Assembly: GCA_003023695.1 (NCBI GenBank)
Contig: PXYW01000010.1
Span: forward strand, 1-64,000
Direction: 5' to 3'
Source of the DNA: Sulfobacillus benefaciens
GTDB taxonomy: Bacteria > Bacillota > Sulfobacillia > Sulfobacillales > Sulfobacillaceae
DNA length: 64,000 nt
In this document: positions 7,714 to 19,469 of the stretch, in pieces
Layout of the letters: the number at the start of each line of letters is the position of its first letter
Numbering within the stretch: the first letter of the stretch is position 1
Made by a program: the position numbers and the translations under genes
Notes under the pieces: generated by a model
The model's input: only the letters and a program-made list of their open reading frames with translations
The model's database searches: none
What the model was told of the DNA's origin: nothing

Positions 7714-8241
7714 CTAATCTTTACACCGCAGCAAAGCAATACCAAGTTTCCGGGCCGTTTCTTGATAAATGATATAAGCCTCTGAATTGAACAGCACAAA
7801 AATAACGTCCTGGACATATTTGGTTGGATATCGCGACACCGTATCAAGTGCCACTTTAGCTGCTTCAGCCATAGGATAGCCGTACACTCCCGTCGAAATC
7901 GCCGGAAAAGCAATCGACTGCAACTGCCACTCTTCGGCTAAATCCAGCGCCGTATGATAGCAACTGGCAAGTAGGGCTGATTCCTGGTGGTTGCCTCCCC
8001 TCCATACTGGGCCAACGGTGTGAATCACAAATCGAGCGGGAAGGTGAAATCCCGGGGTGATCCGAGATTGCCCCACGGGGCAACCACCCAGTTTCCGAGT
8101 CGCAGCCAGCAACTCTGGACCTGCCGCTTGGTGGATTGCACCATCGACCCCGCCACCCCCCAACAAACGAGAGTTGGCCGCATTTACAATGGCATCCACA
8201 GACATTTGGGTTATATCGCCTACCTTATACCACAACGTCAC
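7714..8241 (-). CDS. Macrodomain protein (O-acetyl-ADP-ribose deacetylase type)
   Basis: A stand-alone macrodomain of 175 residues, binding ADP-ribose and probably hydrolysing O-acetyl-ADP-ribose or ADP-ribose esters. Diagnostic segments are VDAIVNAANSRLLGGGGVDG (adenine-ribose site and catalytic loop), ARFVIHTVGPVW, and SIAFPAISTGVYGYPM (diphosphate-binding loop). This matches the YmdB/TTHA0132-like class. GTG start at 8241, with GAGG and AAAGGA just upstream. It lies 25 bp after the small membrane-protein gene at 8267 and may be cotranscribed with it. Its cellular substrate is unknown. Confidence 0.95.
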   Translation of the reverse strand: MTLWYKVGDITQMSVDAIVNAANSRLLGGGGVDGAIHQAAGPELLAATRKLGGCPVGQSRITPGFHLPARFVIHTVGPVWRGGNHQESALLASCYHTALDLAEEWQLQSIAFPAISTGVYGYPMAEAAKVALDTVSRYPTKYVQDVIFVLFNSEAYIIYQETARKLGIALLRCKD

Positions 8242-8266
8242 CCTCGGTCATTCCTTTCACCCATTG

Positions 8267-8650
8267 CTAAGGTCCACCGCTTAACTCATAAACCAAAACC
8301 CGCTCAGGTGTTTTACGCAAAATGAGCACGGTGGGCACGTAAGGATAGTTCTTCGGCGTATTTGAATAAACCGGCATCCCAATGACTGTTTGCCCTGTGG
8401 CTTGCAACGGTCCATAGTGGGCATCTGCCCATCTCCACGATTCGGGGGCCGGATCGGTGTAAGTACGGTCTCGGTACCAAACGCGATCATAACCATAGAC
8501 AAACCAGTGCACTGCGTGGTGCAAATTGCCACCGCTATACACGATATCCGGGACCATCCTCCACCCAACCCCAAGCACTATAATCAACCACCCTAAAAGC
8601 CAAAGCAAAGCAGGTCTCCTAAGAAACTTATCGCTTTTGGTAAGTTTCAT
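8267..8650 (-). CDS. Small membrane-anchored protein of unknown function
   Basis: 127 residues, not recognised. One membrane segment near the N-terminus (about residues 13-32, ALLWLLGWLIIVLGVGW) is followed by an aromatic-rich extracellular part of about 90 residues (VHWFVYGYDRVWYRDRTY) without cysteines or a known motif. Start ATG at 8650 has only a weak ribosome site. It is followed 25 bp later by the macrodomain gene on the same strand. The 155 bp between it and the atp terminator (8651-8806) hold nothing I can identify. Confidence 0.6.
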   Translation of the reverse strand: MKLTKSDKFLRRPALLWLLGWLIIVLGVGWRMVPDIVYSGGNLHHAVHWFVYGYDRVWYRDRTYTDPAPESWRWADAHYGPLQATGQTVIGMPVYSNTPKNYPYVPTVLILRKTPERVLVYELSGGP

Positions 8651-8806
8651 TAGTCCGTACGGGAGACCCTGGTCTTCATGTCCATGTCCGCCGCCCCTCC
8701 CGTCCCAGTGATGGCGTAGTACACATGCCCAAAAAGCATCAGTACGTTTTGCAACACGCTTGTCTTAAACCAATTCTTGATAGTTGCCAAAATTCCTGCA
8801 TTGCGC

Positions 8807-8850
8807 AATAAAAGACTCCAGCCCCGGGCAAAAAGTGCCGGGACTGGAGT
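8807..8850 (-). terminator. Terminator of the atp operon
   Basis: A long stem, ACTCCAG-CCCGG-CA paired with TG-CCGGG-CTGGAGT with one mismatch and one bulged G, loop of about 5 nt, followed on the minus strand by TCTTTTATT. It lies 16 bp after the atpC stop. Confidence 0.88.
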
Positions 8851-8865
8851 GCTATGGAAATTTCG

Positions 8866-9291
8866 TTAGTGGGTAGTGGCTTGACTGGTAATCCCTCCAG
8901 CCAGTTTCAAACGGTTTTCTGCACGTTGCAGAGCCCTTTGCGCTCTCTTTAAATCCACATCGTCCTTACCGGTAGACAGGATTTCCACTGCGCGTTCCCG
9001 CGCCCGTTGAGCTCTGGCGACATCAATTTCACTGGACCATTCCGCAGAATCCGCCAGCACCACCGTCGTATCGCCAACTTCGAGAAAACCACCGCCGATA
9101 TTTAGGTGCTCCGTCTTTCCGTCCGCCCCGTAGATGGTCATAATATGGGGAATTAGCGGCGTAATGATATGCACGTGATGCGCCAAAACCCCGATTTCGC
9201 CTTCGGTCGAACGTACGATGATCATCGTCACCGGTTTATCGTAGACAGTCCGATCCGGAGTCACTACCCTCAATTGATACGTTGTCGCCAT
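8866..9291 (-). CDS. atpC: ATP synthase F1 epsilon subunit
   Basis: Epsilon couples the gamma shaft to the c ring and can inhibit ATP hydrolysis. 141 residues: a beta-sandwich (about 1-85, with MIIVRSTEGEIGVLAHHVHI and the typical GGGFLEVGDTTVVLAD) and a C-terminal two-helix hairpin (about 90-135, VARAQRARERAVEIL ... RAQRALQRAENRLKLAG). Length and motifs are normal. It is the last gene of the atp operon, 15 bp after atpD and before the terminator at 8807-8850. Confidence 0.97.
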   Translation of the reverse strand: MATTYQLRVVTPDRTVYDKPVTMIIVRSTEGEIGVLAHHVHIITPLIPHIMTIYGADGKTEHLNIGGGFLEVGDTTVVLADSAEWSSEIDVARAQRARERAVEILSTGKDDVDLKRAQRALQRAENRLKLAGGITSQATTH

Positions 9292-9306
9292 GTCTTTGCC
9301 CCCCGA

Positions 9307-11702
<2,396 letters not shown>

Positions 11703-13211
11703 TTAAAACACCGCCGTCCGTTTGAATTCCTCAATGGCCTCGGTCAAGTTCTTGGTAATCTCGTCGCTCAGACTTTTTTCTTCTCGAATTGCCTCGAGCA
11801 CCGTCGGCCGATTTTCATGCAAGAACCGCAAAAACCCCTGTTCGAAGCTGCGTACGGCTTCCACCGGCAAATCGTCCACGTATCCCTTAGTCACCGCAAA
11901 GATTACCGCTACTTGCTCTTCTACCGGCAATGGTTGATATTGGGGTTGCTTTAACAGCTCGACAGTGCGCACGCCTCGTGCTAAGCGCGCCTGCGTCGCC
12001 TTATCCAAATCAGAGCCGAACTGGGAAAAGGCAGCCAGCTCTCGATATTGAGCCAAGTCCAACCGCATGGTTCCAGCCACTTGACGCATCGCTTTGATTT
12101 GTGCAGAACCACCCACTCGGGACACTGAAAGCCCGACATTGACCGCCGGCCGTATACCTGAGAAGAATAAGTCGCTTTCTAGAAAGATTTGTCCGTCGGT
12201 AATCGAAATGACGTTGGTAGGAATATACGCCGACACATCGCCCGCCAGGGTTTCAATCACCGGCAACGCGGTCAGACTCCCACCTCCATTTTCGGCATTG
12301 AGGCAGGCAGCCCGTTCTAACAGGCGGCTGTGAAGGTAGAATACGTCACCGGGATAAGCCTCACGACCCGGCGGACGTCGCAGCAGCAAGGACATCGCAC
12401 GATACGCTACGGCATGTTTCGACAAATCATCGTAAACCACCAAAACATCCTTGCCATTGTCACGAAAATATTCTCCCATGGCACAACCCGCGTAAGGAGC
12501 TAAGTATTGCAAAGGAGCCGGTTCGGATGCAGATGCGGAAACCACAATGCTGTATTCCATGGCGCCGCGTTCCTCGAGTTGCCGTACTATCCCGGCAATC
12601 GTGGACTCCTTTTGCCCAATCCCTACGTATACGCAAATGACGTTTTCGCCTTTTTGATTCAAAATGGTGTCAATTGCTACCGCGGTCTTCCCGGTTTGAC
12701 GGTCACCAATAATCAATTCCCGCTGACCACGTCCAATGGGGATCATGGCGTCGATCGCTTTGATACCCGTTTGCAGCGGACGCTTAACCGGCTGCCGTTG
12801 AATAATGCCCGGCGCCGGATACTCAACAGGACGCCGAACTGTAGTCTCCATGTGGCCTTTACCATCGATAGGCTGCCCTAGGGCATTTACCACTCGACCA
12901 ATCAAGGCCTCTCCTGCCGGCACTTCCACGACCCGTCCGGTCCTCTTGACGCGATCCCCTTCTTTAATCCCGATGTCAGAGCCTAAGATCACGCAACCGA
13001 CATTATCCTCTTCCAGGTTCAACGCCATCCCGAAAACCCCGTTATCAAACTCCAGCATTTCTCCAGCCATGCAGTCTGATAACCCGTAAATTCGCGCGAT
13101 GCCGTCTCCGACAGTTAATACTACCCCGGCTTCCGATAACTCGGTCGCGACGTTGTATTTTTCAATTTCTTCTTTAAGAATCGCACTGATCTCTTCTGGT
13201 TTAATGCTCAA
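11703..13211 (-). CDS. atpA: ATP synthase F1 alpha subunit
   Basis: The regulatory nucleotide-binding subunit of F1. P-loop [16 protein letters not shown], typical alpha signature [18 protein letters not shown], and C-terminal helical domain. I chose the TTG at 13211 as the start: it gives the canonical beginning [20 protein letters not shown] (502 residues), has GGGGGAGG 8 nt upstream, and overlaps atpH by only 11 bp. The ATG at 13250 would add 13 atypical residues and overlap atpH by 50 bp. Confidence 0.97.
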   Translation of the reverse strand: MSIKPEEISAILKEEIEKYNVATELSEAGVVLTVGDGIARIYGLSDCMAGEMLEFDNGVFGMALNLEEDNVGCVILGSDIGIKEGDRVKRTGRVVEVPAGEALIGRVVNALGQPIDGKGHMETTVRRPVEYPAPGIIQRQPVKRPLQTGIKAIDAMIPIGRGQRELIIGDRQTGKTAVAIDTILNQKGENVICVYVGIGQKESTIAGIVRQLEERGAMEYSIVVSASASEPAPLQYLAPYAGCAMGEYFRDNGKDVLVVYDDLSKHAVAYRAMSLLLRRPPGREAYPGDVFYLHSRLLERAACLNAENGGGSLTALPVIETLAGDVSAYIPTNVISITDGQIFLESDLFFSGIRPAVNVGLSVSRVGGSAQIKAMRQVAGTMRLDLAQYRELAAFSQFGSDLDKATQARLARGVRTVELLKQPQYQPLPVEEQVAVIFAVTKGYVDDLPVEAVRSFEQGFLRFLHENRPTVLEAIREEKSLSDEITKNLTEAIEEFKRTAVF

Positions 13212-13770
13212 CGACGTAACCTCCCCCGCTACCGTTCCGTAACCGCTCACCTAGCACGGCTAGTTTTTTTGATAAACTGCCGTCCATGACTCGATCACCC
13301 ATGCGCACCACCGCGCCTCCCAACAACTCGGGCACCACAGAAACTGCTAGTTGCACGGTTTTTCCGGTGAGCTGGGAAAGGACGCCAGATAATTGTGCTT
13401 GTTCCGTTTGCGTTAAGGGAACTGCACTCTCTACCTCGGCGTGCACGCGTCCTTGGGCCACATCCCAGAGCGTCTGATATTCCTTAAAAATTTCCGGCAA
13501 TAGCGTTTCGCGTCCCTTGGCGGTCACTACCGATAAAAAGTTTAAAATCAAGGTATCGACCTGGCTGCCAAAAATCCGTCCAATGACTTCTATTTTGGCT
13601 CGGTGCGACACTTGCGGATGCCACAAAAATTGTCTCAGATCAGAAGACTGGTCAATGGTTGAAATAACCCCAGCCAATTCTTCCGCAACTTGAGCTTCCC
13701 GGGATGTACTGACCGCAATCTCGAACAGGGCTCGTGCATACGGGCGAGCTACCCGTTCTGTCATCATCAT
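13201..13770 (-). CDS. atpH: ATP synthase delta subunit
   Basis: Delta joins the peripheral stalk to the top of the F1 hexamer. 189 residues, mainly helical in the first two thirds ([20 protein letters not shown], typical family start) with the conserved C-terminal part [20 protein letters not shown]. Length is normal. Three ATG codons in a row open the frame. It overlaps the end of atpF by 4 bp and the start of atpA by 11 bp, so stoichiometry is probably set by translational coupling. Confidence 0.96.
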   Translation of the reverse strand: MMMTERVARPYARALFEIAVSTSREAQVAEELAGVISTIDQSSDLRQFLWHPQVSHRAKIEVIGRIFGSQVDTLILNFLSVVTAKGRETLLPEIFKEYQTLWDVAQGRVHAEVESAVPLTQTEQAQLSGVLSQLTGKTVQLAVSVVPELLGGAVVRMGDRVMDGSLSKKLAVLGERLRNGSGGGYVVEH

Positions 13771-14261
13771 TGGACCGAACCTGCCTGACTCAAAAATTCC
13801 TCTACCAGACGGTGCTGGTCCTCATCCGAAATATTGCGTTCCAATAGCTTGCCAGTAGCCATCAATACGAGATCTGCTACCTGACCGCGAATCTCCGACA
13901 AGGCCATGTCGCGTTCGTGCTGAATTTCGTCCAAAGCTGCCTTTTGACGATAACTGGCTTCCCTTTGGGCTGCTTCGATAATTTTCTTGGCTTGCTCTTC
14001 CCCTTCGCGGCGTGCCGCGGCAATAATGCTTTTAGCGTCGTCGCGGGCTGAGCGCACCAACGATTCTTGTTCATCGTGCAACTGCTGGGCCTGCTCGCGC
14101 AGTGAATCCGCGTCTTGAATTTGCTTGGCAATGTTGTCTTTCCGACGTTGCATGGCAGCCAACAGCGGCTTGTAGACATAGACCCGGAGCAACACCAACA
14201 GGATGAACCACTGCACGATCGCGGCTATCATATTCCCCGCGGTTAAAGACGTGGTGGACAC
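13767..14261 (-). CDS. atpF: ATP synthase Fo b subunit
   Basis: Forms the peripheral stalk. 164 residues: one N-terminal membrane segment (about residues 8-28, NMIAAIVQWFILLVLLRVYV) and a long, highly charged coiled coil rich in Gln, Glu, Lys and Ala (about 35-140, QRRKDNIAKQIQDADSLREQ, and so on). Length is normal. It lies 42 bp after atpE and overlaps atpH by 4 bp. Confidence 0.96.
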   Translation of the reverse strand: MSTTSLTAGNMIAAIVQWFILLVLLRVYVYKPLLAAMQRRKDNIAKQIQDADSLREQAQQLHDEQESLVRSARDDAKSIIAAARREGEEQAKKIIEAAQREASYRQKAALDEIQHERDMALSEIRGQVADLVLMATGKLLERNISDEDQHRLVEEFLSQAGSVQ

Positions 14262-14303
14262 TGTAAGACTCCCTTCTGTAATCGCCGAATATGCCCTAAG
14301 TCG

Positions 14304-15281
<978 letters not shown>

Positions 15282-15285
<4 letters not shown>

Positions 15286-15662
15286 CCTTCCTTCACCCCC
15301 TTGCCCTTATGCTGGATGAAAGCCCATAGTCCATAAATAACATGCGGCAAGAAAACCGCCACGACGGCAAACTTCAGATTGACCTGGGTATAACGATGCA
15401 GTATATAAAAATATACCGCGAGCACCATTAACCGAGACATTAGCCGTAAATTGATGCTAGTTACTGCCGCACGTTGATTTAGACGAGCCCACAGTGGGAG
15501 CCGCAATCCCAAGCCCACCAAATCAATGACCCCGGGGATAATCCCCAGCGCCACGCCCCATATCGCATTTGATTCCGTCACTAACCCTGCCACCGCTAGT
15601 AGTGCCGCAAGCCCTAGAGAAACTGCAGCAGATTTTCGCCAAAGGTTTGTGAATTCTTTCAC
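15282..15662 (-). CDS. atpI: ATP synthase protein I (AtpI/UncI)
   Basis: A small membrane protein that assists c-ring assembly in related bacteria. From the GTG at 15662 it has about 126 residues and four hydrophobic segments (for example VSLGLAALLAVAGLV, LMVLAVYFYILH, VVAVFLPHVIYGLWAFI). The GTG overlaps the atpZ stop as GTGA, which strongly suggests translational coupling. The longer frame to 15743 adds a Cys/Gly-rich stretch that is only the atpZ gene read in another frame. Sequence conservation in this family is weak, and the call rests mainly on position and topology. Confidence 0.85.
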
Positions 15663-15892
15663 TTTAGCAAGACCCGCGAGAGATGGTAGATGCCAAAAAA
15701 TCCAGCTGCTACCCCCACCACAACACCCACAATTGCCAACCACGGTGTTGTATGCAATAGCCCATCAAGCCACTGGCCGAGAAGAAAGCCCAAAACAACG
15801 GACACTACTAGTTGCAAACCCAAAGTCGTCGCTATGGCAATACTTTTCGCCACAGTTCGGCCATTGGAACCTGATGCGCCCGTGTTTCTCAC
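15659..15892 (-). CDS. atpZ: AtpZ-type small membrane protein
   Basis: 77 residues with two membrane helices (IATTLGLQLVVSVVLGFLLG and LAIVGVVVGVAAGFFGIYHL), joined by the family's GQWLDGLL motif. AtpZ with AtpI has been proposed to form a Mg2+/Ca2+ channel helping ATP synthase. GTG start at 15892, with GGGGGGAAAGG just upstream. It is the first gene of the atp operon, about 230 nt after the predicted transcription start. Confidence 0.88.
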   Translation of the reverse strand: MRNTGASGSNGRTVAKSIAIATTLGLQLVVSVVLGFLLGQWLDGLLHTTPWLAIVGVVVGVAAGFFGIYHLSRVLLK

Positions 15893-16129
15893 CCTTTCCC
15901 CCCGTGTCTACTTTTGGAAGTGTGCCCATTATCCGGCAATAATATTGCAATTGTGCCAGATTGTGCTACGCCCCGCACATAAGCAGAACAGGTAAAGAAA
16001 GCTCCTTGTCCAAAATCTACTACACTTCCTCTACCACTAAACGAGCACTGTTCACGGAATCAGTCAGGTTATGTCGCTCCGATCATGAGGATACCTGTTT
16101 GGGTATGGAGGCGACCCTCTCCACAATGA
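15893..16129 (-). other. Long 5' leader of the atp operon
   Basis: About 230 nt lie between the predicted start of transcription (near 16122) and the atpZ GTG. The leader holds a small hairpin, ATACC-CAAACA-GGTAT (16091-16106), flanked by GAGG and CCTC, and no ORF with a ribosome site. I do not recognise a known riboswitch or protein-binding leader in it. Confidence 0.45.
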
Positions 16130-16158
16130 AGTATAAAAACCCAGAGCCATTGCGTCAA
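16130..16158 (-). promoter_or_regulatory. Sigma-A promoter of the atp operon
   Basis: Minus strand TTGACG, 17-nt spacer, TATACT: each hexamer matches the consensus at five of six positions. It is the only good promoter seen in the 425-bp gap between upp and atpZ. The rest of that gap (16159-16317) shows nothing definite. Confidence 0.8.
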
Positions 16159-16317
16159 TAGGGTGGCAGGACTATCAACGTCCAGGAAGAACCCCTGGCG
16201 TGGTCCCTTCGCCTTCAAGGAGAACAAGAGCAGTCGCCTAATCAAAGACAACTCCCCTTATGCTTTTGGTGTGGTGTCAGTTGTACCGGACGCCCAACAT
16301 CTTAAATTTCGACTCCA

Positions 16318-16938
16318 CTACAACGTCCCGAATTGGCGGTCTCCTGCATCCCCTAGTCCAGGAATGATGTACCCGTTTTCATTGAGGTGGTCATCCAATT
16401 GAGCCGTGTAAATGGGTACATCACTATGTAGCGACTCCACCTGCTGCACCCCTTCGGGAGCGGCAATCACACTCACCAAACGGATGTTGCGAGCCCCTTT
16501 TTCTTTTAGATAATTTAACGCATCCACTGCAGACCCCCCTGTAGCCAACATGGGATCCAAAAGCAGAAATGGGTGGTCGCCTTTATGATCTGGAAAATTG
16601 GTATAGTAGCGTACCGGTTTTAAGGTAGCATGATCTCGATACATGCCTAAATGGGAGACCACCGCACTAGGGATGACATCGCGAAATCCTTCAACCATAC
16701 CTAATCCCGCCCGTAATACGGGCACTAAGATGGGCTCTTTGGCCAGACGAAATCCTTGCGCCATTGCCAGTGGTGTGGGCACTTCAATTGCCAGCACCTC
16801 CAGTTCTTCCAATACCGGATACGCAATGAGACGCGAAATGGCCGTCAGCGTATGGCGAAATTGGTCAACACCGGTATCTTTGTGCCTCAGTATGGCAATG
16901 TGCACTTTCACTAATGGATGATCGACAACAATTAACAT
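16318..16938 (-). CDS. upp: Uracil phosphoribosyltransferase
   Basis: Salvages uracil to UMP with PRPP. About 206 residues. The PRPP loop is LLDPMLATGGSAVDAL; the family marker PVLRAGLGMVEGF and the C-terminal uracil-binding YIIPGLGDAGDRQFGT are present. Start ATG at 16938 (MLIVVDHPLVKVHIAILRHK), with TGAGGAG 10 nt upstream. The frame to 16956 would use a TTG that overlaps this ribosome site. It sits between ywlG and the atp operon, as in Bacillus, but glyA, which is usually between ywlG and upp, is absent. Confidence 0.97.
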   Translation of the reverse strand: MLIVVDHPLVKVHIAILRHKDTGVDQFRHTLTAISRLIAYPVLEELEVLAIEVPTPLAMAQGFRLAKEPILVPVLRAGLGMVEGFRDVIPSAVVSHLGMYRDHATLKPVRYYTNFPDHKGDHPFLLLDPMLATGGSAVDALNYLKEKGARNIRLVSVIAAPEGVQQVESLHSDVPIYTAQLDDHLNENGYIIPGLGDAGDRQFGTL

Positions 16939-16977
16939 GGAACCATGGCTCCTCAAATGAAATACTTTGTAGTGCTT

Positions 16978-17541
16978 TCAGTGGGTCACATGAAGATATT
17001 TAGCCCGGGCTCCGCCAATTAGCGGGGGTCGCGAGCGGGCGGCAGTGACCGTTGCGTGTCCCACCTGGGACACCCGCGTACGAATCGGCACCGCGACTGG
17101 CCGAAGATGCATGCCAATCATTGTCTGCCCAATATCCACACCCGCTTCGGCCTGAATCTTGGCAACCACCACGGGGTCTTCATAAAGTTCCATTGCTGCA
17201 GCAGCAAAACTGCCTCCAGCTTCCGGAACCGGCCATACGTCTACCAGTGTCCACCCATAGGTTTCTTGCACTGCACGCTCTACCACCAAGGCGCGATTGA
17301 TGTGCTCGCAGCCTTGCACCGCCACGCTGACCTGATGAGGCATCGCCGCCAGCAAGGGGGCCAACAGATCACGCGCCAGGCCCAGATTGTGCTGAGTTCC
17401 AATGCGGTGGCCAGAAATTTCACTCACCGAAGCGCCCAGCACAAACACTTTAACCGGCATAGGATTGCGAATCAACGCCACTTCGCTGGCCGCAGCAGCC
17501 AAATCTTGGGCCCAGGCAGCAATCTCAGATGCCATGCTCAT
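16978..17541 (-). CDS. YwlG/UPF0340 family protein (TIGR01440)
   Basis: A conserved Firmicute protein of unknown function. The sequence holds the family segments VFVLGASVSEISGHRIGTQHN and AVQGCEHINRALVVERA, with a GGSFAAAAMELYEDPV region. About 187 residues. Start taken as the ATG at 17541, with GGAG 5 nt upstream; an ATG two codons later is also possible. It overlaps the end of rpiB by 17 bp, as expected for a coupled gene. The rpiB-ywlG-upp order matches Bacillus. Confidence 0.9.
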   Translation of the reverse strand: MSMASEIAAWAQDLAAAASEVALIRNPMPVKVFVLGASVSEISGHRIGTQHNLGLARDLLAPLLAAMPHQVSVAVQGCEHINRALVVERAVQETYGWTLVDVWPVPEAGGSFAAAAMELYEDPVVVAKIQAEAGVDIGQTMIGMHLRPVAVPIRTRVSQVGHATVTAARSRPPLIGGARAKYLHVTH

Positions 17542-17977
17542 TTTTCTCCAGCACTTCAATCTTCTCCAAACGGCGCAAGTGCCGCCCCCCCAAAAAAGAG
17601 GTGTTCAGCCAGACTTGCAAGATTTCTTCAGCTAATGGGGGCGCCACAAACCGCCCACCCATGGTCAACACATTGGCATCATTATGCTCCCGTGACAATC
17701 GTGCTGACACCACATCATGCGCCAATGCCGCCCGCACGCCGTCTACCTTGTTTGCCACTATAGACATTCCAAGCCCACTGCCACAAATCAAAAGGCCTCG
17801 CTCAACTTCCCCATGAGCTACCGCTGCAGCCACTTTTTCCGCATAATCGGGATAATCCACGGATTCTGGACCAAATGTTCCAAAATCCTCCACATCCCAG
17901 CCCCCATCAATCAAGAATTGCACTAGCGTCTCCTTCAAGGGCCATCCCGCGTGATCCGCTCCCACAGCAATGCGCAT
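17525..17977 (-). CDS. rpiB: Ribose-5-phosphate isomerase B
   Basis: Interconverts ribose 5-phosphate and ribulose 5-phosphate. 150 residues. The N-terminus MRIAVGADHAGWPLKETLVQ, the active-site cysteine loop LLICGSGLGMSIVANK, and the phosphate-binding SREHNDANVLTMGGR are all present. Length is normal. It follows the phosphatase gene after 3 bp and overlaps the next gene, ywlG, so it is inside one operon. Confidence 0.97.
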   Translation of the reverse strand: MRIAVGADHAGWPLKETLVQFLIDGGWDVEDFGTFGPESVDYPDYAEKVAAAVAHGEVERGLLICGSGLGMSIVANKVDGVRAALAHDVVSARLSREHNDANVLTMGGRFVAPPLAEEILQVWLNTSFLGGRHLRRLEKIEVLEKNEHGI

Positions 17978-17980
17978 GTT

Positions 17981-18454
17981 TTAATCTTCCTTCCCTATAG
18001 TCTTTGGTGGCACTGCTCCGATTTTGTCTCCCAGGCGAACGATTAACCCTTGTAGCACTGATGCCAGCTTATCATAAACTATTGGATCCATCCCAATCGG
18101 ATCTGCTATATCTCCCGTTTCGCCCACCAACTCGGTCAACAAATAGACCTTGTCAGCCCAATTAGGCCGTCGCTGCATAACCGTTTGGCATTGCACTTGC
18201 GTCATGCAAATCACCCAATGGGGTTCTTCCCAAACATCATCCAAATCCCTAGACCGATGTTGGCTCAAGTCTGCCCCGTACATGGCCACCGCATTCTGCG
18301 CACTTGCTTGCGCTTGTTGGCCGGGCCACGCCGATATCCCGGCGGATGAGGCTAGCGGCGCCTGATAGGTCCGATTCCATAGGGCTTCCGCCATGGCGCT
18401 GCGGCAAGTATTGCCGGTGCAAACAAACAAAATCCGTGGACTGTCATTATTCAT
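17981..18454 (-). CDS. Low-molecular-weight phosphatase, YwlE protein-arginine phosphatase type
   Basis: About 157 residues with the phosphatase P-loop CTGNTCRSAMAE near the N-terminus and the general-acid loop DPIGMD near residue 125. The Thr of CTGNT is the residue that distinguishes arginine phosphatases (YwlE) from tyrosine phosphatases (Ile or Val there), so it probably reverses McsB-type arginine phosphorylation. No mcsB is in this window. Start ATG at 18454; a GTG at 18463 in the same frame is possible. It overlaps the end of the threonylcarbamoyl-AMP synthase gene by 8 bp. Confidence 0.92.
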   Translation of the reverse strand: MNNDSPRILFVCTGNTCRSAMAEALWNRTYQAPLASSAGISAWPGQQAQASAQNAVAMYGADLSQHRSRDLDDVWEEPHWVICMTQVQCQTVMQRRPNWADKVYLLTELVGETGDIADPIGMDPIVYDKLASVLQGLIVRLGDKIGAVPPKTIGKED

Positions 18455-19457
18455 TATCGTCACCCGTCGGATTTGGCGCGGCAGCCTTGGCTAGCCGGTT
18501 TGCGATCGCTGCACCTAGTGGCGTGCTCTGCTTCCACACAACGATAATGGCCGCCGGTCTTTCGCGATCCAGTGTTCTGAGTCCGGCAAATAGATTCTGA
18601 GCTGCAGCTCCATCATTATCACCCAAATTATAAAACAAGGCTGGCCCCAATGCGCGTCCGATCTCCTCGGATGCCAACAATCCGTAGCGCTCTCTAGGCA
18701 TCGCCAGACTCTGCCATCGGGTCAATGCCTGATCTACGTCATCGGTATCCCACCATTGCACCGGTGCCCGTGGGGCGTAATGACGATACTTCATCCCCGG
18801 AGATCGGGCGGGTGTGGAGTCATCAGCAAGCGTCACCGGCCCCAAAAAATGTTCCAGTTGCTGGTGGGTCACTGCGCCTGGCCGCAACAAGATCGGAATC
18901 TCATGGCTTAAATCCACCACCGTGGATTCCACACCAACACTTGCAGGTCCTCCATCTAAAATAAGGGGAATCCGCCCGTTCATGTCTTCGTAAACATCTT
19001 CGGCAGTGGTGGGACTGGGTTTTCCCGACCGATTAGCACTGGGTGCAGCAATAGGGCACCCACTTAGCTGCAATAATTTTTGCGCCACCGGATGGCTTGG
19101 ACACCGAACCGCTACAGTGTCTAGGCCTCCTAGCGCCACTGAAGATATGTGACCGCCACATGGAACCACCACCGTTAGTGGGCCCGGCCAAAATGCCTTT
19201 AAAAGGCGCTCCGCCTGGTTATTCATTGCGCCCCTCATCAAGCCCGAGAGATCATCGCGATGCGGAATATGCACAATTAACGGATTGTCCGGAGGACGAC
19301 CTTTGGCCTCATAAATTCTGCGGCAGGCCTCGGCGTCTTTGGCATTGGCCCCCAGGCCATACACTGTCTCAGTAGGAAATGCTACCAGTTGTCCATCGCG
19401 AATAAGTTGAGCCGCCCGTATGATTCCCTCATTCGAAGGGGTTATTTGAGTTTCCAT
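18447..19457 (-). CDS. ywlC: L-threonylcarbamoyladenylate synthase (Sua5 type)
   Basis: Makes threonylcarbamoyl-AMP from threonine, bicarbonate and ATP, the first step of the t6A37 tRNA modification. 336 residues: a YrdC domain (about 1-205, with LVAFPTETVYGLGANAKDAE and KGRPPDNPLIVHI) and a C-terminal Sua5 domain (about 245-336) linked by PGMKYRHYAPRAPV. Start ATG at 19457, with AGGAGG about 8 nt upstream. The next gene downstream is the YwlE-type phosphatase, overlapping slightly. Confidence 0.96.
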   Translation of the reverse strand: METQITPSNEGIIRAAQLIRDGQLVAFPTETVYGLGANAKDAEACRRIYEAKGRPPDNPLIVHIPHRDDLSGLMRGAMNNQAERLLKAFWPGPLTVVVPCGGHISSVALGGLDTVAVRCPSHPVAQKLLQLSGCPIAAPSANRSGKPSPTTAEDVYEDMNGRIPLILDGGPASVGVESTVVDLSHEIPILLRPGAVTHQQLEHFLGPVTLADDSTPARSPGMKYRHYAPRAPVQWWDTDDVDQALTRWQSLAMPRERYGLLASEEIGRALGPALFYNLGDNDGAAAQNLFAGLRTLDRERPAAIIVVWKQSTPLGAAIANRLAKAAAPNPTGDDNE

Positions 19458-19469
19458 AGATAGTCCTCC

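Noticed and set aside
7497-7913. Minus-strand ORF of 138 codons overlapping the macrodomain gene.
   Set aside because: It is in another frame of the macrodomain gene and its remaining part is low-quality sequence without a ribosome site.
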